This document shows, one piece after another, positions 54,199-62,490 of a stretch of 64,000 nucleotides of DNA. The stretch covers positions 8,862,666 to 8,926,665 of the forward strand of contig OZ036013.1 of assembly GCA_964035015.1 (NCBI GenBank), given 5' to 3'. Origin of the DNA: Corallium rubrum. Taxonomy: Eukaryota > Cnidaria > Anthozoa > Scleralcyonacea > Coralliidae. The translations under genes and the position numbers were made by a program. Each line of letters starts with the position of its first letter. Within the stretch, counting starts at the first letter, position 1. The notes beneath the pieces were generated by a model, which searched no databases, was not told the DNA's origin, and saw only the letters and a program-made list of their open reading frames with translations.

Positions 54199-55452
54199 TT
54201 ATTTTCTGTTTTTCCAATAGTCATACAACAACCACGTCATAGCTATGGCTAAAACCCACAGATTGTTGGCTAACCACGCTATTCCTTTTGCTCCCCAGGT
54301 CAGAACCTGTGCTACTAAACTGAACAGTGGTGCTAACAAAGGTCCCAAACTCTTACCCAGGTTAGCGAGTGCCTTAGCGAAACCACCGACTGCCCTCGCT
54401 CCCCCCGAGACAGTCTTTCTGGTTGCCACAACTATTGTGGTTATGATCCCAGCTATGGTGATGGCTATGGCAGACAGACCAACCATATTCTCCCTAGCCC
54501 ACCTCTTAAACCTTTCCAACCTACCTAGGTCATTGTTTTCCGTCTCATCTCTTAGGATAGACATGGCTTCCGTATGTATAGGTCTTTTACCAATCTCAAT
54601 TCTTATACTGTCTGCCTTTAGTTCTGCAATTTTTCTGACGTTGTCGTAGAGTTGTTTTTTAAGAGGGCTGACCTCCTCTTCCGCCTTTCCTCTGTAGCGG
54701 TCGGCTTCTTCCTCAAGAGCCCCAATATTAATTATATTTGTATCTACGTCCATATCCATATCCGTATCCATATCAATAGCTTGTTTGTTGATTATTCCAG
54801 AGATTTCTCTTACTTCCTGTTTGGATATGAACACCCCTTCCATTTGTTCCTGTAGGTCTGTCACTCTTTCTTCAACCCAACCGTCGATCTCTGAGCTGGA
54901 CCGTGAGAGTATATCAGCCACCACTCCCTCAGAGAGTGCTGGCTTACCACCGATTTGCTCAACCGCTCCCTCAGCCGTATTGTAATGTTCGGTTCTGGCT
55001 TTTTCTAACAGTTTCTTGAAACGATCAACATACCCTTTTACCTTTTCTGACTGGTTATCACTATACCTAATCCCGTCCCTATCAGACACCATGATCAGTA
55101 CATCATAAAACCACGCTCCGTTGACGCGATCGTCTTTGAGTCTGAACCTGGTGTGTTCTATCAGTTCCTCAGATGCCTCACCATCTCCCTTATTTATTAC
55201 AGCATCTAACATCTCGCGGAAGATCTTCTTCTTATCATATGTGACAGACCTTCTCATTGACCCAACATCACTACCAGCGTCGGGCACCCCATCCTCAATA
55301 CGGGTCACAGGGTCAGAGGGTCTGAATAGGGAGTTTTCCGATCCGGAGTCCTCATTGTTATCATCTATGAAACTCGTCTCGTTTATATCATCTTCCCTTT
55401 CCTCTTCTTCACCACGCTCACCCATTTCGATATTAACTCCTTCCTCAGCCAT
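54199..55452 (-). CDS. Large acidic/coiled-coil protein with three C-terminal membrane segments
   Basis: 417 residues. The N-terminal 65 are very acidic (GERGEEEEREDDINETS). The middle is helical, with an Asp/Met repeat (DMDTDMDMDVD ~230) and a coiled coil around 250-290. The C-terminus has hydrophobic segments at about 325-344, 368-390 and 397-412 separated by Gly/Ala-rich loops, and ends KNRK. Function unknown; a virion membrane or scaffold protein is one possibility. Start motif AGTATATAATG. Confidence 0.55.
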   Translation of the reverse strand: MAEEGVNIEMGERGEEEEREDDINETSFIDDNNEDSGSENSLFRPSDPVTRIEDGVPDAGSDVGSMRRSVTYDKKKIFREMLDAVINKGDGEASEELIEHTRFRLKDDRVNGAWFYDVLIMVSDRDGIRYSDNQSEKVKGYVDRFKKLLEKARTEHYNTAEGAVEQIGGKPALSEGVVADILSRSSSEIDGWVEERVTDLQEQMEGVFISKQEVREISGIINKQAIDMDTDMDMDVDTNIINIGALEEEADRYRGKAEEEVSPLKKQLYDNVRKIAELKADSIRIEIGKRPIHTEAMSILRDETENNDLGRLERFKRWARENMVGLSAIAITIAGIITTIVVATRKTVSGGARAVGGFAKALANLGKSLGPLLAPLFSLVAQVLTWGAKGIAWLANNLWVLAIAMTWLLYDYWKNRK

Positions 55453-55458
55453 TATATA

Positions 55459-56160
55459 CTAACCTATGTACAGTTCAAGCAGAACAGCCCCAATCCCAAC
55501 CGGTCGACCTACCGAATGATCATTATTTCCACGAACCCTAAAGGTCATCTTACCATAAACACCCTTACGGATCTCAGCTTTCGACTCAATGTCTGTGTAG
55601 TGCTGTACACTTCCTTTCAGACTCTGCTCAGAGGTTATCGGAAGGGTACCAATCAGATCACTCCTCCTCCCATTGTCCAGACTTCTCTCACTCTCAACAG
55701 CGTCACACGAGATCCTGACATACCTCAACCCTCTGTTGATGTCCACCTGATTAGGACTGTTCGTCCACCCACCACCAACGTCTATCACATCGTTCTCACC
55801 AAAACCCAAAAGAAGACCCATCTTTCCAAGTTTCAGCTTTTCCGACGTTTTCACCTTAGATGTTCCGTTGTAAACATTTTTTCCAAACTCAACCGTCCCA
55901 CTGTGGGTCCCGGCCAAACCCTTAACGAACGTTTCCAACGCGTCAAAGCCGAAATAACCCTCAGGAGCGGATGTCTCCTTACCATCAAACGACACCGAAT
56001 CGTTCAAACCTGATACCACATTGTTATAGTTCCAGTATACCGTAGCTTTCTTCAGCATCACCTGTGGTTTTGGACCTGCCACCATGATAGGTTGTTCGAA
56101 ATAGACAGTCTTCTCACCGTTTTCAATGAATAATGTTAGCCTCATTACCCGAGTATACAT
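55459..56160 (-). CDS. Beta-rich protein, candidate minor capsid/penton protein
   Basis: 233 residues, or 228 from the second Met. Predicted strands dominate: RLTLFIENGEKTVYF, KKATVYWNYNNVV, RGLRYVRISCDAV, YGKMTFRVRGNN, IGAVLLELYIG. Its place between the integrase and the membrane protein, in the capsid-side block, corresponds to the penton-like gene of element 1, but I see no alignable motif. The first ATG overlaps the integrase stop (TTAATG). Confidence 0.4.
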   Translation of the reverse strand: MYTRVMRLTLFIENGEKTVYFEQPIMVAGPKPQVMLKKATVYWNYNNVVSGLNDSVSFDGKETSAPEGYFGFDALETFVKGLAGTHSGTVEFGKNVYNGTSKVKTSEKLKLGKMGLLLGFGENDVIDVGGGWTNSPNQVDINRGLRYVRISCDAVESERSLDNGRRSDLIGTLPITSEQSLKGSVQHYTDIESKAEIRKGVYGKMTFRVRGNNDHSVGRPVGIGAVLLELYIG

Positions 56161-57257
56161 TAACCCAGGTTTTGTACGTCACTCTCGGGTATCCATGAGT
56201 TGTGCTTACTGTCATAACCCAACCACTTGACCAACACCATCTTCCTCCCACCAACTCTCTTCCTCCTCAACACCTTCTCCACCCTATAAACGTCATCCTT
56301 CTTATCCACTGGCGACAGCTCCGAATCATAGAACTTTCCGATAATCGGCTCACCCTCAGCGTCCTCTATCTCGTAAACGTTTGGATCGCCACGGATGACC
56401 TTCGTAATCCTGAAGATTTCCTCAGTGAAGTTAGCCTCATAACCCTTTGTAAATATGCTCTTATACTTTGACACCCTTACAGTGTCTCCAACCCGGAACC
56501 TGGGTAAAGGATGATCACCAAAGTGATGACCGAACAACGTGTTCCAGACCTGATTCTCGTTTGACTTATTTACGTCCTTAGGCTTCAGCATGACGACACT
56601 GTGCTTTGTGCTGTTATAACCCTCAACGAGATCACCCAAAACATCAATCCACCTATAAGTCCCCTTGGTGTAGAAATACTTCCACATAGCAGTCTTAAGT
56701 GTTCTGTTGAACCGTTCGACAATCGCTGCTTTCTTGTCCGAAAACGTACTGAAGTACTTAACACCGTGTTTCTTCAGCAGACCTTTCACACCAACGTTAT
56801 AAAACTCCCTTCCATCGTCGAACTGAGCCAGGTCAGGGTAGTCACCAAATTGATCTCTAAACTGTTTCAACAGCTTATCCACAGCCCCGGTCATATTACT
56901 CGTGTCCTTCCTGTAAACGGGAACGGCGAAAGCATACCTACTCAGAATCTCAACAGCAGTCAAAATCCAGTAATACCCTTTATTCTGGTTCTTATACTTC
57001 CCCATATCAACCAGGTCCATCTGTATTTGTTCACCAAGGTGGCTGACGAACGTCTGTCTGAACTTATGCCTCCTCACAACCGGCCTATACCTCGTGTACG
57101 TGTCCTGTGTTTTCAGCCAGTCCCTTACTGCCTTCCTACTCACATCAAGACCTTCTCCCACTGCCTTCTGATACAATCGTTCAGCTGACTGATATCCTGT
57201 TTTCAGATTGTAGTAAATATCTCTTAGTTCCTGTTCCAATCCAACCCCAGCGTCCAT
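56160..57257 (-). CDS. Polinton retroviral-type integrase with chromodomain
   Basis: 365 residues from MDAGVGLEQELRDIYYN. HTH-like start (VSRKAVRDWLKTQDTYTRYR), rve core with Asp in IQMDLVDMGKY (~85), Asp in LAQFDDGREF (~147) and Glu in AAIVERFNRTLKTAMW (~184), then SH3-like FRVGDTVRVSK and a chromodomain, VYRVEKVLRRKRVGGRKMVL then KWLGYDSKHNSWIPESDV (~315-363). It is about 40 percent alike by eye to the integrase of element 1 in the core. The chosen ATG gives GGTTATATGG and lies only 19 bp from the ATG of the divergent gene at 57277; the longer frame would run into that gene. Confidence 0.9.
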   Translation of the reverse strand: MDAGVGLEQELRDIYYNLKTGYQSAERLYQKAVGEGLDVSRKAVRDWLKTQDTYTRYRPVVRRHKFRQTFVSHLGEQIQMDLVDMGKYKNQNKGYYWILTAVEILSRYAFAVPVYRKDTSNMTGAVDKLLKQFRDQFGDYPDLAQFDDGREFYNVGVKGLLKKHGVKYFSTFSDKKAAIVERFNRTLKTAMWKYFYTKGTYRWIDVLGDLVEGYNSTKHSVVMLKPKDVNKSNENQVWNTLFGHHFGDHPLPRFRVGDTVRVSKYKSIFTKGYEANFTEEIFRITKVIRGDPNVYEIEDAEGEPIIGKFYDSELSPVDKKDDVYRVEKVLRRKRVGGRKMVLVKWLGYDSKHNSWIPESDVQNLG

Positions 57258-57276
57258 ATAACCTAACCTATGATAT
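57258..57276. promoter_or_regulatory. 19-bp divergent promoter region
   Basis: Only ATAACCTAACCTATGATAT separates the start codons of the integrase (-) and the 57277 gene (+). It holds GGTTATATG on one side and GATATATG on the other. Either transcripts are nearly leaderless or the promoters extend into coding DNA. Confidence 0.6.
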
Positions 57277-58712
57277 ATGGATAAGACCCTAAGAGAGTTT
57301 TTCACCAAATACCCATACGCTGATAGAACTAAGTTCATAACTGAATCAGTCTTCGGTCAGTCAGAACCTGGTGTGTTCTTTGGGCCTGTCGGTGACTCAT
57401 ACATCTACACTGGTGACGCGGAGTTTAAGAACAATAAAGACTACACCAAGTACTTAACAATAAATAAACCACCGCCTAGATTTCCAAAAATATGGTTATT
57501 AGGTGGTCACGTTCAGACAATCCCAAAAGGAAAACAACACAGATCAATGTACGAAACACATGGGTCATATTATTACTATGATAATTTTCCAACGGAATAT
57601 GTCCTGAATTATCCAGTCAATCAATTTCGGGTTTATGTTAATGAGACAGAATATTTTCAAAGTGATCTCCCACCGTTAGATATAAAAACTTCCCCATACT
57701 CTAAATGGGATCTAAAGGAGAAATATTACCAAGCGCTTGTGGGGACGTATGTCGCTACATATGCTTCTGGGGTGTCGTTACTTCATCTAACACCTAGTGA
57801 TGACGTTCCACCAGAAGTTACGTCACTTTTGAGATTTCATCTGTATTTCACAATAAGAAGAATTATGAGAGAATTCGATGTACAATCAGACTCAGAAATA
57901 AGTGGCATTATGAGAAGCTATGGTGCAACATTCCTGATGGAGGAAGATAAGGCACCGAGATGGACGTGGCAGGAGGTAGAACACACGGAAGACCCCGAGC
58001 ACTCAGTAACAAAGTGGAAAGGAACCAGGAGGTTAAGAGACGTTAGTGGAGATTTTAAGAAATTCGTACCAAAGACGAGTGATGGTTTAACCTCAAATGG
58101 TCTCCTACTCCTGAATCAGAGCATAGAGGCGTTTATTTATTCCATCTTGGTGCTCAGGCAAAGACAAAACAAAGTATATATGGTGATAGGGCGAGTGCAT
58201 TGGAGACCCAGAAAGTGTTTAGGCAACTGGTTGAGGATAGTATTATCAACTACAACACAGCTACATGGATAAACAATATGAATAGAGCGGTGACAGACAC
58301 GAATGTCGTCCTAAATCTGGCAGTCTCACCAAGTCTTTGGCTGTTACCATCCAACCTTATAATTCTTAAAAATCCGATTGCTGGCTACAACAACAAACTA
58401 CAGGTTGCAAACTACAAAATGAAATTTGGTGTGAACCATGGTATCAATTACTTCACGGCTCACATCAATCCAGACCCCAAAAAAACTCATCAGGATGGTG
58501 GAAATCATCTTGATTCACTAGACAACACCCGACCCCTGGAGCCCACACCAACTGACCGAAGTCTAGAGACAGCCACACCAACCCCAAGGAAGGCACAACG
58601 CCCCGCCGGTCAGGACTCAGAGGTCGCGGACGGGGGACCAGACAATGAGTTGGGAATCCTATTGGTCCTAACAGCTGTGTCTGGGTATCTGTTCAGTAAA
58701 TACGTCCTATAG
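57277..58712 (+). pseudogene. Unrecognised element 2 protein with C-terminal membrane anchor (frameshifted)
   Basis: The first frame runs from ATG 57277 (GATATATGG). It is rich in Tyr/Phe (SYYYYDNFPTEYVL) with a helical part HLYFTIRRIMREFDV, and loses phase at about 58130-58160 in a TTTATTTATT run. The second frame then runs to 58712 (VFRQLVEDSIINYNTATWIN, then a Pro/Thr-rich linker) and ends in a hydrophobic LGILLVLTAVSGYLFSKYVL. Joined length would be about 478 residues. I do not recognise the family. A C-terminal anchor after a Pro/Thr stalk suggests a membrane or surface protein. Single-base indel, real or sequencing. Confidence 0.5.
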
Positions 58713-58715
58713 TAT

Positions 58716-59501
58716 ATGAGTCTGTTTTATGGTTACAACAGACCGATCACTAATAAACAACTCAACGATAAACTAAAAGAGGTCCTTCACACGAAGCCCG
58801 TCCCCGACTACAGGGTCATCTTTGATCTGAACGTGACCAGATCCAGTAAGAACGCCGTCTCCAAACTCAGTTTTGTTGATTACATAGAGGATAGGGATGG
58901 TGAGATCCACTCAACCATGTTTTGGAGACCCCATAGTATCAACCCACAGCTAAACACCGCCGGTGATCACCATTTCCTTTACCCTGAGTCCTCAATAAGA
59001 ACAGCCTTCCACGCTAACGTACCCAGATTCATGTTCACTGATGTTTCGGTTTTTGTTGTGGTAAAGAGGAATACCATAAGATCGGCGTCGGGTACCTGGG
59101 AAACAATTGTTTCCAATGTCAATGTTAACGATGGTAGAAGCCTTGGGTTTAAAGCTGGGGTGAGTAATAGACTGGTTTTCGGTGGGATGACACCGTCTAG
59201 GTTTCATGAGTGTGCAATTCCAGCGAAGTTCATTGGGAAGAAGGTTCTGATATCTGCCCACTGGCTATCCGGACTTAGAGTGTCACACGTTAGGATAAAT
59301 GGTGAGATATTGAGGGACTCATACACTATGTGTGACATCGGACAGATAGGGACATCATATCTGAATGTCTTCGGGGTAAACAGCTTAAAAAGTTTTTATT
59401 CAGACATTAACTTTTACGGTATGAGGATTGTAGAGGGTCGTCTGGGGGAACCCGAGATCGGGAGGATCTGTAAGGGGGTTATGGTTGAATATGACCTGTA
59501 A
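58716..59501 (+). CDS. LamG/ConA-like lectin-fold protein (candidate attachment protein)
   Basis: 261 residues. The middle and C-terminus have the strand pattern of LamG/concanavalin-like domains: FTDVSVFVVVKRN, NRLVFGGM, GKKVLISAHWLSGLRVSHVR and especially the closing SDINFYGMRIVEGRLGEPEI followed by a short GRI helix, which resembles the family's final strand-helix. Such domains bind sugars or surfaces and are common on viral fibres. The start ATAGTATATGAG lies 3 bases after the previous stop. Assignment by fold pattern only. Confidence 0.45.
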   Translation: MSLFYGYNRPITNKQLNDKLKEVLHTKPVPDYRVIFDLNVTRSSKNAVSKLSFVDYIEDRDGEIHSTMFWRPHSINPQLNTAGDHHFLYPESSIRTAFHANVPRFMFTDVSVFVVVKRNTIRSASGTWETIVSNVNVNDGRSLGFKAGVSNRLVFGGMTPSRFHECAIPAKFIGKKVLISAHWLSGLRVSHVRINGEILRDSYTMCDIGQIGTSYLNVFGVNSLKSFYSDINFYGMRIVEGRLGEPEIGRICKGVMVEYDL

Positions 59502-59506
59502 TTAGA

Positions 59507-60028
59507 ATGGGGAAAAAGAGGAAAAGCGTCGTCAGCTTCAACCACATTGGTAAAAACCTCCAATCGGCTGAAGTGGACAAACTTACCCGACTCTATTCGT
59601 ATTATCATAGGTTAGCGACTTGTTACAAGTGGAAACACACCCGACTGAAGAGACTGAAGATGATCCTTGAGACCGTCTCTATTGGGTTGACTGTGGTCGG
59701 GGGAATAGCCGGTGGTGTTACAGCTAACCCACTGATCCTCGGAACCATAGCCGGTCCTGGCGTCCTGATCCAAGGGTATATGACCAAGTCGGGGATGCCT
59801 GGTAGGCTGGAGAACTGTGAATTCGCTCACGTTAGCTACCACAAGGTTCTAACACAAATCAGAAGCTTCCTACGTGGAGCCCAGTACGATGAGACTGTCT
59901 TCCTATCCGACGTTCGTGTACTCGACGACATTGTGACTGAGGTCTGCCCACATTCCGACAGTATGATCACACGGTACCATAGGACTTACGACTCAGCTGA
60001 GCCTGTCGGGCCTGGCGGACCTGACTGA
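59507..60028 (+). CDS. SLATT-like two-transmembrane protein
   Basis: 173 residues. A basic helix (YYHRLATCYKWKHTRLKR) leads to a hydrophobic hairpin SIGLTVVGGIAGGV ... LILGTIAGPGVLIQGY (~55-90), followed by an amphipathic helix ENCEFAHVSYHKVLTQIRSF. This order (helix, two TM, helix with recurring aromatic and Arg) resembles the SLATT domain, a predicted pore-forming effector in bacterial conflict systems that also occurs in eukaryotes. The C-terminal 62 bases overlap the end of the convergent kinase gene. Alternative: a viroporin-like membrane protein. Confidence 0.45.
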   Translation: MGKKRKSVVSFNHIGKNLQSAEVDKLTRLYSYYHRLATCYKWKHTRLKRLKMILETVSIGLTVVGGIAGGVTANPLILGTIAGPGVLIQGYMTKSGMPGRLENCEFAHVSYHKVLTQIRSFLRGAQYDETVFLSDVRVLDDIVTEVCPHSDSMITRYHRTYDSAEPVGPGGPD

Positions 60029-60700
60029 CGATCTCTGGTATGTAGACGTCCCGGTCACCCACACGAGCCATCCAACCGTGAAATCCGCTAGGGAGCCCAC
60101 TGAGGGTATCAACCACCTCCGACTCATCCGGACCGAAGTCTTCCCAATCGAGGGTAATCACCTTAGTTCCCTTAAGTGCTATGTCCTCAGTCATCTCCCC
60201 CATATACCTCCCCACACACCTGAGGTAATCCTTAGTCACACCGGCTTCACATTCCCGACCTCTCCTGAGCATTCGGTGGTAGCAGGTGTCAACCGAGGCT
60301 TCTAGGAATAGTAGAGCGTCAGGGGTTGGGAGCAGATTGTTTAGTGAGTGGAAGATCCTGGAATAATCAGAAAACTGTTTGTCGGTTATCCACCCATTAC
60401 GCCAACAGTTCTTAGTAAAAGTCAGGCAGCTGTGATGTGTTCGCTCTACAATCACATTCTCCCCCTCGCTGATTAACTCCAGAGCCTCTAGGTAGACGTC
60501 GATTCTCTCACCAAGAAACCAAGTCTCCATTTCATACGCCCACCTCCCAGGGTCGGCGTAAAACCTTTCGAGGTATGGTTGCTCTCAACCGGCTCTTTGA
60601 TGAGACGGTAGTGGTTCCTTCTAGCGAATGGTATAGCGAACGTTGTCTTTCCCACACCGATGTTCCCGTCGAGGGCGATCAGTCGAGCACCGTCAGTCAT
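59967..60700 (-). pseudogene. Deoxynucleoside kinase, frameshifted
   Basis: Start MTDGARLIALDGNIGVGKTT (60700) carries the P-loop GNIGVGKT at residues 12-19. After EPVESN, about 40 codons in, the frame shifts at about 60577-60581, and a second frame continues to 59967. Its family motifs are RWAYEMETWFLGERI (substrate region), ENVIVERTHHSC (the ER catalytic pair) and the lid MLRRGRECEAG. The family phosphorylates deoxynucleosides to support DNA synthesis and is found in large DNA viruses. It is the only - gene inside the + block. The start motif is GGGTATAATG. A one-base indel separates the frames. Confidence 0.8.
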
Positions 60701-60745
60701 TATACCCCAGGTATACGGTACGGCTCTAAACCTCTTGTATTTTAT

Positions 60746-60955
60746 ATGAAGATTTCAAAGAGACTTAGACGACCCATACTGATTATCTTCCACGCCCTCA
60801 GAAGAGCTATCGGGGTGATGAGACATTGTGTTAGGAGGAACCGTACTGAGTCTGTTGTCTGGCCGACGGTCTTAGAGACCCCTACAGATGATCCCACAGA
60901 CTTCCCAAAGACAACCCCAGAGATTCCCACAGATGACCTCACAGATGAAACATAG
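60746..60955 (+). CDS. Small basic protein with Asp/Thr/Pro-rich tail
   Basis: 69 residues from ATTTTATATGAAG. The N-terminus MKISKRLRRPILIIFHALRR could be a basic hydrophobic anchor, followed by CVRRNRTESVVW and a repetitive TPTDDPTDFPKTTPEIPTDD tail. Function unknown. It diverges from the kinase gene with 45 bp between starts. Confidence 0.4.
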   Translation: MKISKRLRRPILIIFHALRRAIGVMRHCVRRNRTESVVWPTVLETPTDDPTDFPKTTPEIPTDDLTDET

Positions 60956-60969
60956 AATAGTGTATATAG

Positions 60970-61334
60970 ATGGCTGACGAGTCTGAAAAAACCCCGGAAG
61001 TCCCTAAGATAACATCAGTGGTCAAGACGGAGAGAGTCAAGGATCCGAAACGGGTGGAGGCTGGTAAACGACTGGCTCAGATATCAAAGACAGCCAAGGA
61101 GAGGAAAGCCAGGAGATTGGTCCTGGGGTTGGTGGTCGGTCAGCTTATTACGGATATCTAATCGGAACCGTTGGGTTGGTTATCGGTGGGGCCTCACTTT
61201 ATTACACTATGAGGCAGGAAAGAAGGGCGGTTCAGAGGTTAAAAACCATTGATGAGGAAAAGGTAATGGAGGGAACTGTCGAGCCACAGAAGCCCATTCC
61301 GACTTCGCCGGTCTTAGACACCTTCGACGAATGA
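60970..61334 (+). pseudogene. Small basic/transmembrane protein, frameshifted
   Basis: Starts at AGTGTATATAGATGG. The first 60 residues contain KDPKRVEAGKRLAQISKTAK, a block recurring in animal Polinton genes, then LVLGLVVG. The phase is lost at about 61135-61150, and another frame continues YYGYLIGTVGLVIGGASLYY (a membrane segment) to a TGA at 61332-61334. The joined gene would be about 121 residues with one or two membrane segments. Function unknown. Confidence 0.5.
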
Positions 61335-61352
61335 AATATGTGTTAGTGTATA

Positions 61353-61592
61353 ATGTCAACCACCGACCGAAAAGAACTGATGAACGAGCTCTACGACGCC
61401 CTCTTGATCACAAGCGGAGCTGCGGCAGTCTCCATGGCTTCGAGGAAGGTCCTGAGGGAACCTTTGGGCACTCCTGAATCTGTGAAAGGTACCGTTAGGC
61501 TGGCTCTAGCCGTTGGAATTAGTACAGTTGGGATTAAGTATGCCCAGTCGAAAGGGTACCTACCGGTTGATCCTTTTTCAAAGCCCAAGTAG
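61353..61592 (+). CDS. Small conserved membrane protein
   Basis: 79 residues from GTGTATAATG. It has a hydrophobic stretch LLITSGAAAVSMA (~18-30), then GTPESVKGTVRLALAVGIST (~49-68) with a second membrane-like helix and a short KGYLPVDPF end. I have seen this GTP-x-S-x-KGT pattern as recurring in Polinton-like elements of cnidarians, but its role is unknown. Confidence 0.55.
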   Translation: MSTTDRKELMNELYDALLITSGAAAVSMASRKVLREPLGTPESVKGTVRLALAVGISTVGIKYAQSKGYLPVDPFSKPK

Positions 61593-61622
61593 CCTAAGGG
61601 GGTTCCATATGCAGTGGTTACT

Positions 61623-62012
61623 ATGAGCGTAGAGATTGAGACACGTTGGCTGCCCCCTATGTCTAGAGGAGAGAGGAATGTGTGGGATACTTTACGCGTT
61701 AACAGAATTGAGGCGGTTAGGGAGAAGACATTTGATGGGTTAGTGGGGTTGGGCGGTGGTCTTTTGAGGTATGACTTCGCGGCGCCCCTTAGCGATGGTA
61801 CTTTCGTACTGATTGAGTATGATGGTGAACAACATTTCAGCCCTTCCACCTGGTCGGGTAAGCTGACTCAGGAAGAGGCAGAGAGGCGCTTTAAGGTACA
61901 GAAGGAACACGATCGGATGAAAGATAAATATGCTGAGGACAACGGTCATTACCTACTCAGGATTCCGTATTGGGAAAGACGTAACATCCGTTCTATTATC
62001 GGATCTTTGTGA
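61623..62012 (+). CDS. PD-(D/E)XK-like endonuclease domain protein
   Basis: 129 residues from ATG 61623. The core shows RYDFAAPL (Asp ~54) then FVLIEYDGEQHFSP (Glu ~68, Asp ~70, Gln ~73), then EEAERRFKVQKEHDRMKDKY and a closing HYLLRIPYWERRNI. This D...ExDGxQH...LLRIPY pattern is that of restriction-like/VSR-like single-domain nucleases found in phages and large viruses. It may act in replication, recombination or host DNA degradation. ATG 61608 upstream is out of frame. A GTG at 61614 extends the frame but is unlikely. Confidence 0.65.
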   Translation: MSVEIETRWLPPMSRGERNVWDTLRVNRIEAVREKTFDGLVGLGGGLLRYDFAAPLSDGTFVLIEYDGEQHFSPSTWSGKLTQEEAERRFKVQKEHDRMKDKYAEDNGHYLLRIPYWERRNIRSIIGSL

Positions 62013-62039
62013 CGAAGTGTATTATCTCCAGTTATATAT

Positions 62040-62459
62040 ATGGCTAGTGTGGTTGCTGGTGGACTGTTTAACGCCTTGGCCTTCGCGGGCGCTGGATTCC
62101 TATTCTCAAAGTTAAATCACACCGGATATGAGGCTGAGATTAAGAGACACAACCACGCCCTTGAGCAGCTGGCTAGGGCAAAGGAGAAATGGTATGAGAA
62201 CGAGGTGGATAAGAAGGATAGAATACATAGGTTAAGACAGGAACTGTCTGACGCCGACGCTGACATCAACACAACGAATCACGCTCTGGATCTGCTTAAG
62301 GACAGGTTAAGGCAGGCTGAGGTCGTTGGGTCGTCCCAACCAAAGCCTGAGTTGTCTGACTATTACAAACCATCGAGTGAAATGAAAGAGTATCAGGCCC
62401 TGTTTATTGGGTCTGTTGGTCTGGTTGGTGGGTATCTGATGTCTAGGTTTGTTTTGTAG
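62040..62459 (+). CDS. Membrane protein with central coiled coil
   Basis: 139 residues from GTTATATATATGG. N-terminal membrane segment VVAGGLFNALAFAGAGFLF (3-21), then a coiled coil EIKRHNHALEQLARAKEKWY...ELSDADADINTTNHALDLLK (~33-95), a short linker, and a C-terminal membrane segment ALFIGSVGLVGGYLMSRFVL (~119-138). This arrangement recurs in cnidarian-type Polintons; both ends in a membrane suggest a bridging or virion-membrane role, which is inference. Confidence 0.6.
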   Translation: MASVVAGGLFNALAFAGAGFLFSKLNHTGYEAEIKRHNHALEQLARAKEKWYENEVDKKDRIHRLRQELSDADADINTTNHALDLLKDRLRQAEVVGSSQPKPELSDYYKPSSEMKEYQALFIGSVGLVGGYLMSRFVL

Positions 62460-62490
62460 GGGTTAAGGAATTCGTTAGGGTTTAGTTATA

